64,000 nt of DNA from Paenibacillus donghaensis (GTDB lineage: Bacteria; Bacillota; Bacilli; Paenibacillales; Paenibacillaceae): NCBI RefSeq assembly GCF_002192415.1, contig NZ_CP021780.1, forward strand, positions 5,518,001 to 5,582,000. The letters run 5' to 3'. Both the position numbers and the translations under genes were made by a program. The notes under the pieces were generated by a model that had not been told where the DNA came from, ran no database searches, and saw only the letters and a list, made by a program, of their open reading frames with translations. Shown here in pieces: positions 47,300-55,165 of the stretch (within the stretch, counting starts at the first letter, position 1; every line of letters begins with the position of its first letter).

Positions 47300-47400
47300 A
47301 TTAGATGAACATAAGAATAAAGCCGTAGCGTTGAGAGGAAGCCTGGTGCACAGACTTCACGCCAACTCCGCAGGTAAAATTCTTAAGTTCACGTTCTGCG
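47300..47400. repeat. second element with AACTTAAGAAT-type inverted ends
   Basis: The block begins with AGATGAACATAAGAAT and ends with ATTCTTAAGTTCACGTTCT, an imperfect inverted pair matching the termini of the 43990-44083 element. The interior is unrelated except for AGGAAGCC and GCCAACTCC. It lies between clpP and tig. Confidence 0.55.
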
Positions 47401-47497
47401 GGCGCCTTCTTCGTTCCTTGGAGTCCGTAAGTGGCAGCAGGTAGCCATGGCCAAGTAGAAACGGCATCGCCGTGCTCTGAAAGAGGCGGCATCCATT

Positions 47498-47556
47498 TCT
47501 GCGAGAAATATAAGGATAATTTATGGCGTGAAACCTATAAATTCTTATATTTCCAA
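47498..47556. repeat. 55-bp AT-rich imperfect palindrome
   Basis: GAGAAATATAAGGATAATTT at 47498-47517 is mirrored by AAATTCTTATATTTCC at 47538-47553 around GGCGTGAAACC. It is placed just before the tig terminator in the tig-clpP gap; its role is unknown. Confidence 0.5.
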
Positions 47557-47600
47557 GAAACCGCTCTATGTATCACTATTCTGCGCAGCCGCCGATAAAA

Positions 47601-47631
47601 ATAAGGCACGTAACAAAACTACGTGCCTTAT
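47601..47631 (-). terminator. Rho-independent terminator of tig
   Basis: ATAAGGCACGTA (47601-47612) and TACGTGCCTTAT (47620-47631) form a perfect 12-bp stem; on the minus strand TTTTTAT follows. It lies 60 bases after the tig stop. Confidence 0.9.
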
Positions 47632-47690
47632 CACAAACTGTATGGAGGCCGCTGTTGCCGGCCGTTCTGTTAAATGTGCGGGTACGCGTA

Positions 47691-49040
47691 CTACTCAGCT
47701 TTTGTTTCTTCGGCTTCAGCCGCAGGAGCTTCTTCAACCACTTCAGCCGCTTCAACTTCTACACTGCTGCTAACGAGCAGTTCAATTGTCTTGCGGAGCG
47801 AAATCTCTTCATTCAGGCTGCCCAGCGAACCGTTGCTTGCCAGAATGTTGCGGATTTCTTCTGTGCTGCGTTTGTAAGATTCAGCCATGGAAGCAAGCTC
47901 TTGTTCTACTTCTTCAGCAGAAACTTCGATCTTCTCTTCCTTCGCGATCACTTCAAGCACCAGGTTGTTGCGGACGCGCTTCTCAGCATCGCCTCTCATC
48001 TGATTCTGCAGATCTTCGCGGGTCTGGCCGGAGAAGCTGAGGAACATATCCATGTTCATGCCCTGCTGGCGGAGACGGTTGTCGAAATCACGAACCATAG
48101 TCTCCACTTCAGTGTCGATCATGGCCGATGGAATTTCAACTTCTGCATTAGCTGCTGCCTTATCGACAACGGCGTTCTCGCGTGCGCCCTTCAGCTCTTC
48201 CTGTTTGCTGGATTCAAGCTGTGCTTTCAGGTCGGCTTTGTATTCTTCCAGCGTTTCGAACTCGCTGACGTCTTTGGCGAACTCATCGTCCAGCTCAGGA
48301 AGCTGTTTGCGTTTGATTTCGTGCAGTTTCACTTTGAAGATAGCGGCTTTGCCGGCCAGGTTCTCTGCATGGTAAGTTTCAGGGAAGGTTACTTCAACAT
48401 CCTTGAAATCTCCGGTTGCCATTCCTACTACCTGCTCTTCGAAGCCAGGGATGAAGGAGTTGCTGCCCAGTTCCAGGGAATGACGTTCTGCTTGTCCGCC
48501 TTCGAACTGCACACCGTCTACCGTTCCGTCAAAATCAATCACAGCGATGTCGCCGTTAGCTGCTGCAGATTCTTCAACCACAACCAGCTCAGCGTGACGC
48601 TCCTGCAGACGGGCAAGCTCAGCACTCAGCTCTTCTTCAGTAACTTCAGCCTTCACTACTGGAACTTCCAGACCTTTGTACTCACCCAGTTTCACTTCAG
48701 GTTTAACCGTGATCTTCGCTTTGAAGACGAAGGGTTGGCCTTTGGCGAATTGCTCGATATCTACTTCAGGACGGTCTACCGGGAAAATTCCTGTTTCTTC
48801 AACTGCTTCACCGTAAACATCAGGAAGAAGGATGTCAATAGCGTCCTGATACAGGCTTTCTACACCAAAACGGGATTCAAAGATCGGACGGGGCACTTTG
48901 CCTTTACGGAAGCCAGGTACGATTGCTTTCTTAACGACTTTATTAAAAGCTTTGTCGAGTGCTGCGGTTACGCGTTCAGCTTCTACTTCGACTTCAAGAA
49001 CTCCAAGGTTCTTCTCTATTTTTTCCCAGGTTGCCTTCAT
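47691..49040 (-). CDS. tig: trigger factor chaperone
   Basis: Ribosome-associated chaperone and peptidyl-prolyl isomerase. The 449-residue protein has the ribosome-binding signature VPGFRKGKVPRPIFESRFG in its N-terminal domain, the FKBP-type PPIase domain (about 160-245, NGDIAVIDFDGTVDG), and a helical C-terminal arm domain. The C-terminal tail of about 20 residues is rich in E, A and V (EVEAAEVVEEAPAAEAEET). GGAGGG lies 11 bases before the ATG. It has its own terminator, so it is separate from clpP-clpX. Confidence 0.97.
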   Translation of the reverse strand: MKATWEKIEKNLGVLEVEVEAERVTAALDKAFNKVVKKAIVPGFRKGKVPRPIFESRFGVESLYQDAIDILLPDVYGEAVEETGIFPVDRPEVDIEQFAKGQPFVFKAKITVKPEVKLGEYKGLEVPVVKAEVTEEELSAELARLQERHAELVVVEESAAANGDIAVIDFDGTVDGVQFEGGQAERHSLELGSNSFIPGFEEQVVGMATGDFKDVEVTFPETYHAENLAGKAAIFKVKLHEIKRKQLPELDDEFAKDVSEFETLEEYKADLKAQLESSKQEELKGARENAVVDKAAANAEVEIPSAMIDTEVETMVRDFDNRLRQQGMNMDMFLSFSGQTREDLQNQMRGDAEKRVRNNLVLEVIAKEEKIEVSAEEVEQELASMAESYKRSTEEIRNILASNGSLGSLNEEISLRKTIELLVSSSVEVEAAEVVEEAPAAEAEETKAE

Positions 49041-49138
49041 ATTATACTTTTCCCTCCAAAATATAGGTTCACATGTGTACTAAAAATAATCACGCAATTC
49101 ACGCACAGAATAACCATTATATTATATACAACATTATA

Positions 49139-50107
49139 TTATTTATCAAGTAGAGAAGTCTTCACGAACCCTTTCAGCGATCGGTAGGCGGCTTCAAATT
49201 GAAAGCGCATGCCACCCGTTATCCCGTACATTCCACGCGTCTCTTCTTCAAGTCGGGTACCGTTCAGGCTCTCCGAGACCATCTGGTGCAGCGCCCCTGC
49301 CCAGATGTCCAGCAGCGCATATTCCCCATCCAGCAATTCCCGGTATTCCGCCGACCCGTAGATTGACATGATGAACTGCCCCCACAGCTCCTGGGCAAAA
49401 TAATACAACGTAGGCTCATGCACCTCCGCCTGCTCGGCTACCCGCTCCAGTACCTGGCTCACCTGTACCGGGAATTCCTCACTCTTCAGCGGAACACTTT
49501 CGATTTCGATCTCCGCAGGCTGGCTGCCTCGATTCAGCTGCAGTGTTCCCTGCATGCCGCGGCGGCGCAGCGTCTGCAGCGCGCGGAACTGCAGCAGCGG
49601 ATGTACCTGCGCCTCCTGCAGCCAGGTGGCCAGGGCTTCGTCAATGTCCGCGCCCTCTAGATACGCCAGCTGCTCAAGCGCGAGGATCGTTGCCTCGGAC
49701 AGCGGCTCAGTCTGGATACGCTGCAGCAGCTTGTACGGATACTGTGCGTCCTCCTCCTGCTTGGACTTGGCCAGAATGCGGGCCATGTCCTCTTCGCGCA
49801 GGTCTTCATCTTCGCGCGGCGCGGCCCCTTCCGCATCCCCGTTGCGGGATACATAAGGGAAGGCGGTCTCCAGCCATTCCAGCAGGGACTGCCATTCGTC
49901 GTAGTTGCGTTGCTCCTGCCCTTGGCATTGCAGCAGGAAGCGCAGCAGCTCCATCGCCTCCCCGTAACGCTCGCTTTCGAGCATCACGGTCAGCTGAATC
50001 TGGTAATAATCCAGTGTCTTCGGGAACAGTACAATATTCTCTTTGGCCGGGGAACTCGAATTCTTGATAGGGGCACCTCCTTCATGCTTACTAGTTATGT
50101 AGTTCAT
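49139..50107 (-). CDS. conserved protein upstream of tig, unknown function (YsoA-like position)
   Basis: A 322-residue soluble protein. The first part (DYYQIQLTVMLESERYGEAM then ELLRFLLQCQGQEQRNYDEW) looks like a TPR-type helical hairpin, followed by an acidic linker (about 85-105), an ALEQLAYLEG helical region and a C-terminal conserved helical block. In Bacillus subtilis a TPR protein gene, ysoA, occupies the same place upstream of tig. The ATG at 50105-50107 has AAGGCGA nearby, but a much better site (AAGGAGG) stands seven bases before an in-frame ATC at codon 14, so the true start is uncertain. No enzymatic motif is recognised. Confidence 0.7.
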   Translation of the reverse strand: MNYITSKHEGGAPIKNSSSPAKENIVLFPKTLDYYQIQLTVMLESERYGEAMELLRFLLQCQGQEQRNYDEWQSLLEWLETAFPYVSRNGDAEGAAPREDEDLREEDMARILAKSKQEEDAQYPYKLLQRIQTEPLSEATILALEQLAYLEGADIDEALATWLQEAQVHPLLQFRALQTLRRRGMQGTLQLNRGSQPAEIEIESVPLKSEEFPVQVSQVLERVAEQAEVHEPTLYYFAQELWGQFIMSIYGSAEYRELLDGEYALLDIWAGALHQMVSESLNGTRLEEETRGMYGITGGMRFQFEAAYRSLKGFVKTSLLDK

Positions 50108-50296
50108 GCTCGCCTTCGCAGGCTATCTTCCACTTCATCTGTTTACAGTTTTCCTTAAGTTATTAAAGTTTAAAAGGCTATCCGAAACGAATCAGAACTA
50201 AATTATAGCATACCCACTCGGTAACAAAAAAATAGTTTGAATTATCCCATTCTATATGATATGATAATTTTTGCTTGCTTTTGAGTCATTGAATAT

Positions 50297-50370
50297 GTCC
50301 CGGTAGCTCAGCCGGATAGAGCATGCGCCTTCTAAGCGCACGGTCGGGGGTTCGAATCCCTCCCGGGACG
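50297..50370 (+). tRNA. tRNA-Arg (anticodon TCT)
   Basis: Complete 74-base cloverleaf without encoded CCA. Acceptor GTCCCGG (50297-50303) pairs with CCGGGAC (50363-50369), discriminator G. The anticodon stem TGCGC/GCGCA (50324-50328, 50336-50340) encloses the loop CTTCTAA with anticodon TCT at 50331-50333, reading AGA/AGG. The T-arm GGGGGTTCGAATCCCTC is standard. It is the only plus-strand gene in this stretch and directly borders the large repeat arrays. Confidence 0.97.
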
Positions 50371-50375
50371 TCACG

Positions 50376-50403
50376 AAACAGCCTTCCTTCGGGAAGGCTG
50401 TTT
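50376..50403 (+). terminator. UUCG-loop terminator after tRNA-Arg
   Basis: AAACAGCCTTCC and GGAAGGCTGTTT form a 12-bp stem closed by a TTCG tetraloop, starting six bases after the tRNA end. The same hairpin recurs at 50510-50533 and, in reverse orientation, at 63867-63890, so it is also part of the repeat module. Confidence 0.85.
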
Positions 50404-50640
50404 GTGCGTCTGGGGGATCAGAACCCCCGTGGTTCGTTGATGCATTCGCTTCGTTAGCTCTACTTCGCAATCTGCCCTTTGGGGCGGTATCCCGTTCCGG
50501 GACTTGGTGACAGCCTTCCTTCGGGAAGGCTGTTTGTGCGTCTGGAGGCGAGAACCCCCGTGCTTCGTTGATGCATCTCCTTCGTTAGCTCCACTTCGCA
50601 ATCCGCCCTTTGGGGCGGTATCCCGTTCCGGGATGGGACG
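50378..50640. repeat. two 132-bp direct repeats downstream of tRNA-Arg
   Basis: The stretch from the UUCG hairpin through GCGTCTGG..., GAACCCCCGTG..., TTCGTTGATGCAT and CCCTTTGGGGCGGTATCCCG occurs twice (50378-50509 and 50510-50640) with few differences. Parts of it reappear inverted at 63860-63960. Confidence 0.8.
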
Positions 50641-51865
50641 AGAACCCGTACACCAAAGTATCGATACGCTGCTCTCTCGCTCGAACCAAAGTAACAAAAG
50701 CCTGCAAAAGTGCAGGCTTTTCGCAGAAATTCTACGGATTAAGAAGAATACCTGCAATTGTGCAGGTATTTCAGACTTATTTTACTCCAAAGACGGTTTA
50801 GCCCGGATAAAGATGTACTTTTGCAGGTATTTGAGCATTGGCGGCGCTGGTGGCTACAAAAGATGTATTATCGCAGGTATTTCGCACCTGCCCCCTTACA
50901 CCCCAGTTTCATCTGCCCTCGTACTTGCGGGTTTATAGTGCTGATGGGGGCGCGGTCGGGGACGAGAACCCGTACACCAAAGTATCGATACGCTGCTCTC
51001 TCGCTCGAACCAAAGTAACAAAAACCTGCAAATGTGCAGGCTTTTCGCAGAAATTCTACGGATTAAGAAGAATACCTGCGATTGTGCAGGTATTTCAGAC
51101 AAATTTTACTCCAAAGATCGCTTTAGCCCGAATAAAGATGTACTTTTGCAGGTATTTGAGCATTGGCGGCGCTGGTGGCTACAAAAGATGTATTATCGCA
51201 GGTATTTCGCACCTGCCCCCTTACACCCCAGTTTCATCTGCCCTCGTACTTGCGGGTTTATAGTGCTGATGGGGGCGCGGTCGGGGACGAGAACCCGTAC
51301 ACCAAAGTATCGATACGCTGCCCTCTCGCTCGAACCAAAGTAACAAAAACCTGCAAAAGTGCAGGCTTTTCGCAGAAATTCTACGGATTAAGAAGAATAC
51401 CTGCGATTGTGCAGGTATTTCAGACTTATTTTACTCCAAAGACGCTTTAGCCCGAATAAAGATGTACTTTTGCAGGTATTTGAGCATTTGTGGCGCTGGT
51501 GGCTACAAAAGATGTATTATCGCAGGTATTTCGCACACGCCCCCTTACACCCCAGTTTCATCTGCCCTCGTACTTGCGGGTTTATAGTGCTGATGGGGGC
51601 GGGTCTGGGGATGATAACCCGTACACCAAAGTATCGATACGCTGCCCTCTCGCTCGAACCAAAGTAACAAAAACCTGCAAAAGTGCAGGCTTTTCGCAGA
51701 AATTCTACGGATTAAGAAGAATACCTGCAATTGTGCAGGTATTTCAGACTTATTTTACTCCAAAGACGGTTTAGCCCGGATAAAGATGTACTTTTGCAGG
51801 TATTTGAGCATTGGCGGCGCTGGTGGCTACAAAAGATGTATTATCGCAGGTATTTCGCACACGGC
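50641..51865. repeat. array of 324-bp tandem repeats rich in CCTGCA dyads
   Basis: A unit of 324-325 bases is repeated: copies begin with the AGAACCCGTACACC block at 50641, 50965, 51290 and (as ATAACCC) 51614, the last being about 250 bases long. Each full unit contains CCTGCA-N4-TGCAGG dyads (for example 50701-50716 and 50751-50766, the latter extendable to a 10-bp stem AATACCTGCA/TGCAGGTATT), and two 50-base submotifs ending GCAGGTATTT. Copy-to-copy differences often fall in the loops or keep pairing (A to G giving G-U). The long reading frames over it are by-products of the periodicity. Confidence 0.9.
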
Positions 51866-51894
51866 CTACGCGTACACGTAGATTTGAAGTGCTG

Positions 51895-52090
51895 ACGTGT
51901 GTGGGTGGGGCGTATGTATGTGTGTGTTGTGTGTGTTATGTGTGTAAGGGTGTTGCGTGTTGCGTGTTGCGTGTTGCGTGTTGCGTGTTGGGTGTTGGGT
52001 GATGGGTGATGTGTGATGTGTGTCTTGTGTCTTGTGTCTTGTGTCTTGTGTCTTGTGTCTTGTGTGTCTTGTGTGTGTGTATTGGTAGAT
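51895..52090. repeat. G/T-rich tract with 16 heptamer units
   Basis: From 51953 to 52064 the plus strand is an unbroken series of 7-base units: TTGCGTG five times, TTGGGTG twice, ATGGGTG once, ATGTGTG twice and TCTTGTG six times. The flanks (51895-51952 and 52065-52090) are also almost only G and T. Strand asymmetry is extreme. It follows directly on the 324-bp array. Confidence 0.95.
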
Positions 52091-52227
52091 GCGTTTATTC
52101 GTGCATACGTATATGTGTGCGTGTAGCTAGGCTGCTGAATGAACAGCTTTCAAGAAAGAATGGTCTGCTGCAACGGAAAATGCCTAGCTGCGGCAAGCCA
52201 TCGCCCGGTTATAGCCTACTGTACAAC

Positions 52228-52259
52228 TCAGGCAGCCTCTCCGAAGGAAGGCTGCCTGA
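52228..52259 (-). terminator. hairpin downstream of pstA
   Basis: TCAGGCAGCCT (52228-52238) pairs with AGGCTGCCTGA (52249-52259). It lies 40 bases after the pstA stop; the T-run is poor, so termination may be partial. Confidence 0.6.
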
Positions 52260-52299
52260 ACCAACAGTTAATCACAGCACAGTGAACTCACTTCGCTAG

Positions 52300-53181
52300 C
52301 TAATGCCCGCGCCGCCGGTTGCCCAGCCAGAGCGGGAAACGGAAAGCCGCGTTGATTAGCAGCACCACAAACACCAGCACGGCAGCTGACTTGTCGGCAA
52401 TCTGGCGCGCGTCCTCCACAATCGCCTCGGACTGGACGTACCATAAATGTACGGCCAGCGTCTCGCCCGGCGAGAACAGGTTGAAATCCCACATTTCGCC
52501 CGAAGTGCTGAGTCCAGCGGTAAGTATAATAACCGCCGATTCCCCGAACGCACGTCCGGCCACCAGGCAGATCCCCGTAACAATGGCCGGCATGGCCACC
52601 GGAAGCACCACCTTACGGATCACATGGAACTTGGTCATGCCCAGCGCATAACCCGCTTCGCGAATATCGCCCGGAACGGCGCGGATCGACTCCTCGGTAA
52701 CCCGGGCCAGCATCGGCAGATTAAGCAGCGCCAGACTGACGCCGCCGCCGAGGATTGTCAGCCCGACATCAAAATACTCGGCGAAAATCGCCAGTCCCAG
52801 CAATCCGAACACGATGGAAGGCACGGAAGACAAGGATTCCACACAAATCCGCAACGCGCCCGTGAATTTATTGTCCGGCGCATATTCAGCCATGTAAATC
52901 CCGGCACCGAGCCCAATCGGAATCGAAATCAGCAGTGAGATAAACAGAATATAGAAGGAATTGAACAATACCGGACCAATTCCGCCACCCGCATCGATCT
53001 CCTCAGGCTGCTTGATCAGAAAGTCCGGGCGCAAGGCAGGCAGGCCTTTGCTGAGGATGGTGAACAGCAGCCAGAAGATCAGCAGCATCACCAGCACGCC
53101 AAGTGTATAGAAGGCTGCCGTTGCGATGCGGTTGTTCCGCTGCGCGCGTGCCGTATATTTGGTACGTGAGAAGTTGCTCAT
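52300..53181 (-). CDS. pstA: phosphate ABC transporter permease PstA
   Basis: Second membrane subunit of the high-affinity phosphate importer. The 293-residue protein has six predicted helices, with the permease EAA-loop motif EAGYALGMTKFHVIRKVVLP (about 178-197) and GESAVIILTAG near the end. The ATG overlaps the pstC stop by four bases with GGGGGAAG upstream. It is the last gene of pstS-pstC-pstA; a pstB ATPase gene, normally next, is absent and repeats follow instead. Confidence 0.96.
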   Translation of the reverse strand: MSNFSRTKYTARAQRNNRIATAAFYTLGVLVMLLIFWLLFTILSKGLPALRPDFLIKQPEEIDAGGGIGPVLFNSFYILFISLLISIPIGLGAGIYMAEYAPDNKFTGALRICVESLSSVPSIVFGLLGLAIFAEYFDVGLTILGGGVSLALLNLPMLARVTEESIRAVPGDIREAGYALGMTKFHVIRKVVLPVAMPAIVTGICLVAGRAFGESAVIILTAGLSTSGEMWDFNLFSPGETLAVHLWYVQSEAIVEDARQIADKSAAVLVFVVLLINAAFRFPLWLGNRRRGH

Positions 53182-54137
53182 GCGTTCTTCCCCCTTGTTC
53201 TGCCGAGAATGCGGATCACCAGGATCATCACAAAGGAAATCAGCAGCAGCAGGAAAGCCATCATATGCAGGGCATAGTTCCAGGTGGAATCAAACTCCAC
53301 GTTGGAGATCTGCATTACGATATTGCTTGTGAGCACCGAGGTAGGCGCAAACAGCGATTTCGCCAACTGCGGCGTGTTGCCGATCACCATCACCACGGCC
53401 ATCGTCTCGCCGACTGCACGCGTCATGCCAAGGATAACAGCCGAGAGGATACCTCTGCTGGACGCAGGCAGCACGACACGCATAATCACCTGCAGCCGGG
53501 TTGAGCCGAGCGCGTAGGCGGCATCGCGGTATTTGCGCGGCACGGAGACAATCGCATCGTCGCTGATCCGGCAAATCGTCGGCAGCACCATGATCGCCAG
53601 CACCAGCGCAGCGGCCAGCAGCCCGTCGCCCAGACTCTCGCCGCTGATCCGGCGCAGGAACGGCAGCAGCACGGTCAAGCCCAGATAGCCGTATACAATC
53701 GAGGGTATGCCTACGAGCAGATCTAGAACCGGGCGGATGAAGGTCTTCATCCAGCGCGGGGCAATTTCGGCGCAGAGCACCGCCATGCCCACCGATACCG
53801 GCACCGCAATCAGCAGGGTCAACGCTGTAAGCGAAAGTGTATTTACAATAAAGGCTGCCGCACCGAACGCATCCTCTTCCGGAGTCCAATTGAAGGAGAA
53901 GAAGAAATCCGCAGGCGAGATTTGTCCGAAGAGCAGCAGCGCCGTTTTGCCAATGAATAGAATGACCAGCCCCAGCACCAGACAAAGCGCTAGAATGCTG
54001 AAGGTAGAATAAATTGTAAACAGATTATTGCTCAGCAGATGTCTGCCATGACGTTTCGGGTCTGCATTGACTGCCGGGCCGTTGCCCTTGCCGTTCAGTG
54101 TGGCCGGCTCTTGGACTGGTGTCACCGATGTTCCCAT
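53178..54137 (-). CDS. pstC: phosphate ABC transporter permease PstC
   Basis: First membrane subunit of the PstSCAB importer, 319 residues with six helices and an N-terminal cytoplasmic extension of about 35 residues (NGKGNGPAVNADPKRHGRHL). RDAAYALGSTRLQVIMRVVLP is the ATPase-contact loop and TRAVGETMAVVMVIGN the conserved C-terminal helix. AGGAGGG lies five bases before the ATG. It is separated from pstS by a 12-bp hairpin. Confidence 0.96.
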   Translation of the reverse strand: MGTSVTPVQEPATLNGKGNGPAVNADPKRHGRHLLSNNLFTIYSTFSILALCLVLGLVILFIGKTALLLFGQISPADFFFSFNWTPEEDAFGAAAFIVNTLSLTALTLLIAVPVSVGMAVLCAEIAPRWMKTFIRPVLDLLVGIPSIVYGYLGLTVLLPFLRRISGESLGDGLLAAALVLAIMVLPTICRISDDAIVSVPRKYRDAAYALGSTRLQVIMRVVLPASSRGILSAVILGMTRAVGETMAVVMVIGNTPQLAKSLFAPTSVLTSNIVMQISNVEFDSTWNYALHMMAFLLLLISFVMILVIRILGRTRGKNA

Positions 54138-54152
54138 ACTTTCCCTCCTGTA

Positions 54153-54188
54153 AGCGGCCAGCCCGCGTGACTTCCGGGGCTGGCCGCT
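54153..54188 (-). promoter_or_regulatory. intercistronic hairpin between pstS and pstC
   Basis: AGCGGCCAGCCC (54153-54164) pairs perfectly with GGGCTGGCCGCT (54177-54188). It has no T-run, so it more likely stabilises the pstS message end or attenuates expression, giving more binding protein than permease, as in other pst operons. Confidence 0.65.
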
Positions 54189-54222
54189 GTTGCCGTTCCT
54201 TGGTACTGTTAGTTGGAGAAGC

Positions 54223-55080
54223 CTAGTTCATTGCAGAGATTGGAATAAACTTCAGCTTTTTAAGTGAACCTTGCTGGAATTTCTTGCTCTGTACGTACTC
54301 GATGAAGGCTTTGGTAGCACCAGTTGGCTGGCCTTTAGTCATGTAATAACCGTATGCCCAAATCTTGTAGGAACCGTTGATTACATTCTCGGTAGTTGCT
54401 GCCACACCGTTAAATTTCACAGCCTTCACATCGCCGCTCACATATACCAGATCGATATAACCAATGGCGTTAGGCGTAGTGCCTACAGCTGTTTTCATGT
54501 CACCGCTTGATCCGGTTTCCTTGTAGTTCTTCTCTTTCTTGACAATGTCGCCGCCATCCAGAGCCTTAGCCTGGTAGTTAACCCGTGTACCGGAACCAAA
54601 AGCGCGGGTAATCACGACGATATCGGCGTCAGCACCGCCAACTTCCTTCCAGTTGCTGATTTTGCCGGAGTAGATTCCCTTCAGCTGCTCGGTGGTCAGA
54701 TTGTCCACACCCACATTTTTATTGACGATGGTCGCAAAAGGAATTACTGCCACCTTATTGGCGACCTGTCCGTCAAAAGCCTTGAAGCCCGGCACATCCA
54801 TGCTGGCATCCCAGTCACAGGCGCCGATATCGGCGATGCCTTTTTTGACGGCTTGCGGTCCGGTTACGGAGCCTTTGCCGGAGGCAGCGATCTTGACCTT
54901 GGGATTCATCTTCTGGAACTCCTTGGCTGCCTGCAGGGTCAGCGGGAGCAGCGCGGTAGAACCGTTTACTGTAATTTTGCCTTTCAGGGAACCGGCTGCA
55001 GCTGCGCCTCCGGCAAAAGCTGCGGATACCGCGATAACCGCGGTAAGCGCTGTGACTGTCATTTTTCTCAATAATTTCAT
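54223..55080 (-). CDS. pstS: phosphate-binding protein PstS
   Basis: Extracellular phosphate receptor of 285 residues with a signal peptide (about 1-28). It lacks the lipobox cysteine usual for gram-positive PstS: the signal region ends AAFAGGAAAAGS, so it may be released or held otherwise. The phosphate-site motifs NGSTALLPLTLQAAKEF, AASGKGSVTGPQAVKKGIAD, TRAFGSGTR and GYIDLVYVSGDVK are intact. GGGAGGAG lies before the ATG. It is the first gene of the pst operon. It lies 85 bases downstream of the stalk-domain gene. Confidence 0.94.
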   Translation of the reverse strand: MKLLRKMTVTALTAVIAVSAAFAGGAAAAGSLKGKITVNGSTALLPLTLQAAKEFQKMNPKVKIAASGKGSVTGPQAVKKGIADIGACDWDASMDVPGFKAFDGQVANKVAVIPFATIVNKNVGVDNLTTEQLKGIYSGKISNWKEVGGADADIVVITRAFGSGTRVNYQAKALDGGDIVKKEKNYKETGSSGDMKTAVGTTPNAIGYIDLVYVSGDVKAVKFNGVAATTENVINGSYKIWAYGYYMTKGQPTGATKAFIEYVQSKKFQQGSLKKLKFIPISAMN

Positions 55081-55165
55081 GATAAATATCTCCTCCCGGC
55101 TCTATGCCGATAAATGTGGTTGAGGGCTGTTAGCCATCCTGTCGATGATCTGTGATCGCTTGCTG

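Noticed and set aside
47208..47300. CtsR operator upstream of clpP
   Set aside because: No tandem GGTCAAA heptads are present; only a sigma-A-like promoter could be proposed.
47568..49187. Plus-strand open frame of 539 residues
   Set aside because: Antisense to tig; cysteine/phenylalanine-rich translation typical of an antisense shadow, and it crosses the tig terminator.
50252..50470. Minus-strand open frame of 72 residues with REGFEPPTVRLEGACSIRLSY
   Set aside because: It is the antisense of tRNA-Arg, a known spurious protein type.
50504..51774. Series of similar 80-140 residue open frames on both strands, such as those containing GTRTRTPKYRYAALSLEPK
   Set aside because: They follow the 324-bp repeat periodicity, overlap in several frames, have no ribosome binding sites and are of the kind often mis-annotated near tRNA and repeats.
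55081..55165. Pho box before pstS
   Set aside because: No set of TTAACA-like hexamers at 11-base spacing could be found; single CTAACA is not enough.
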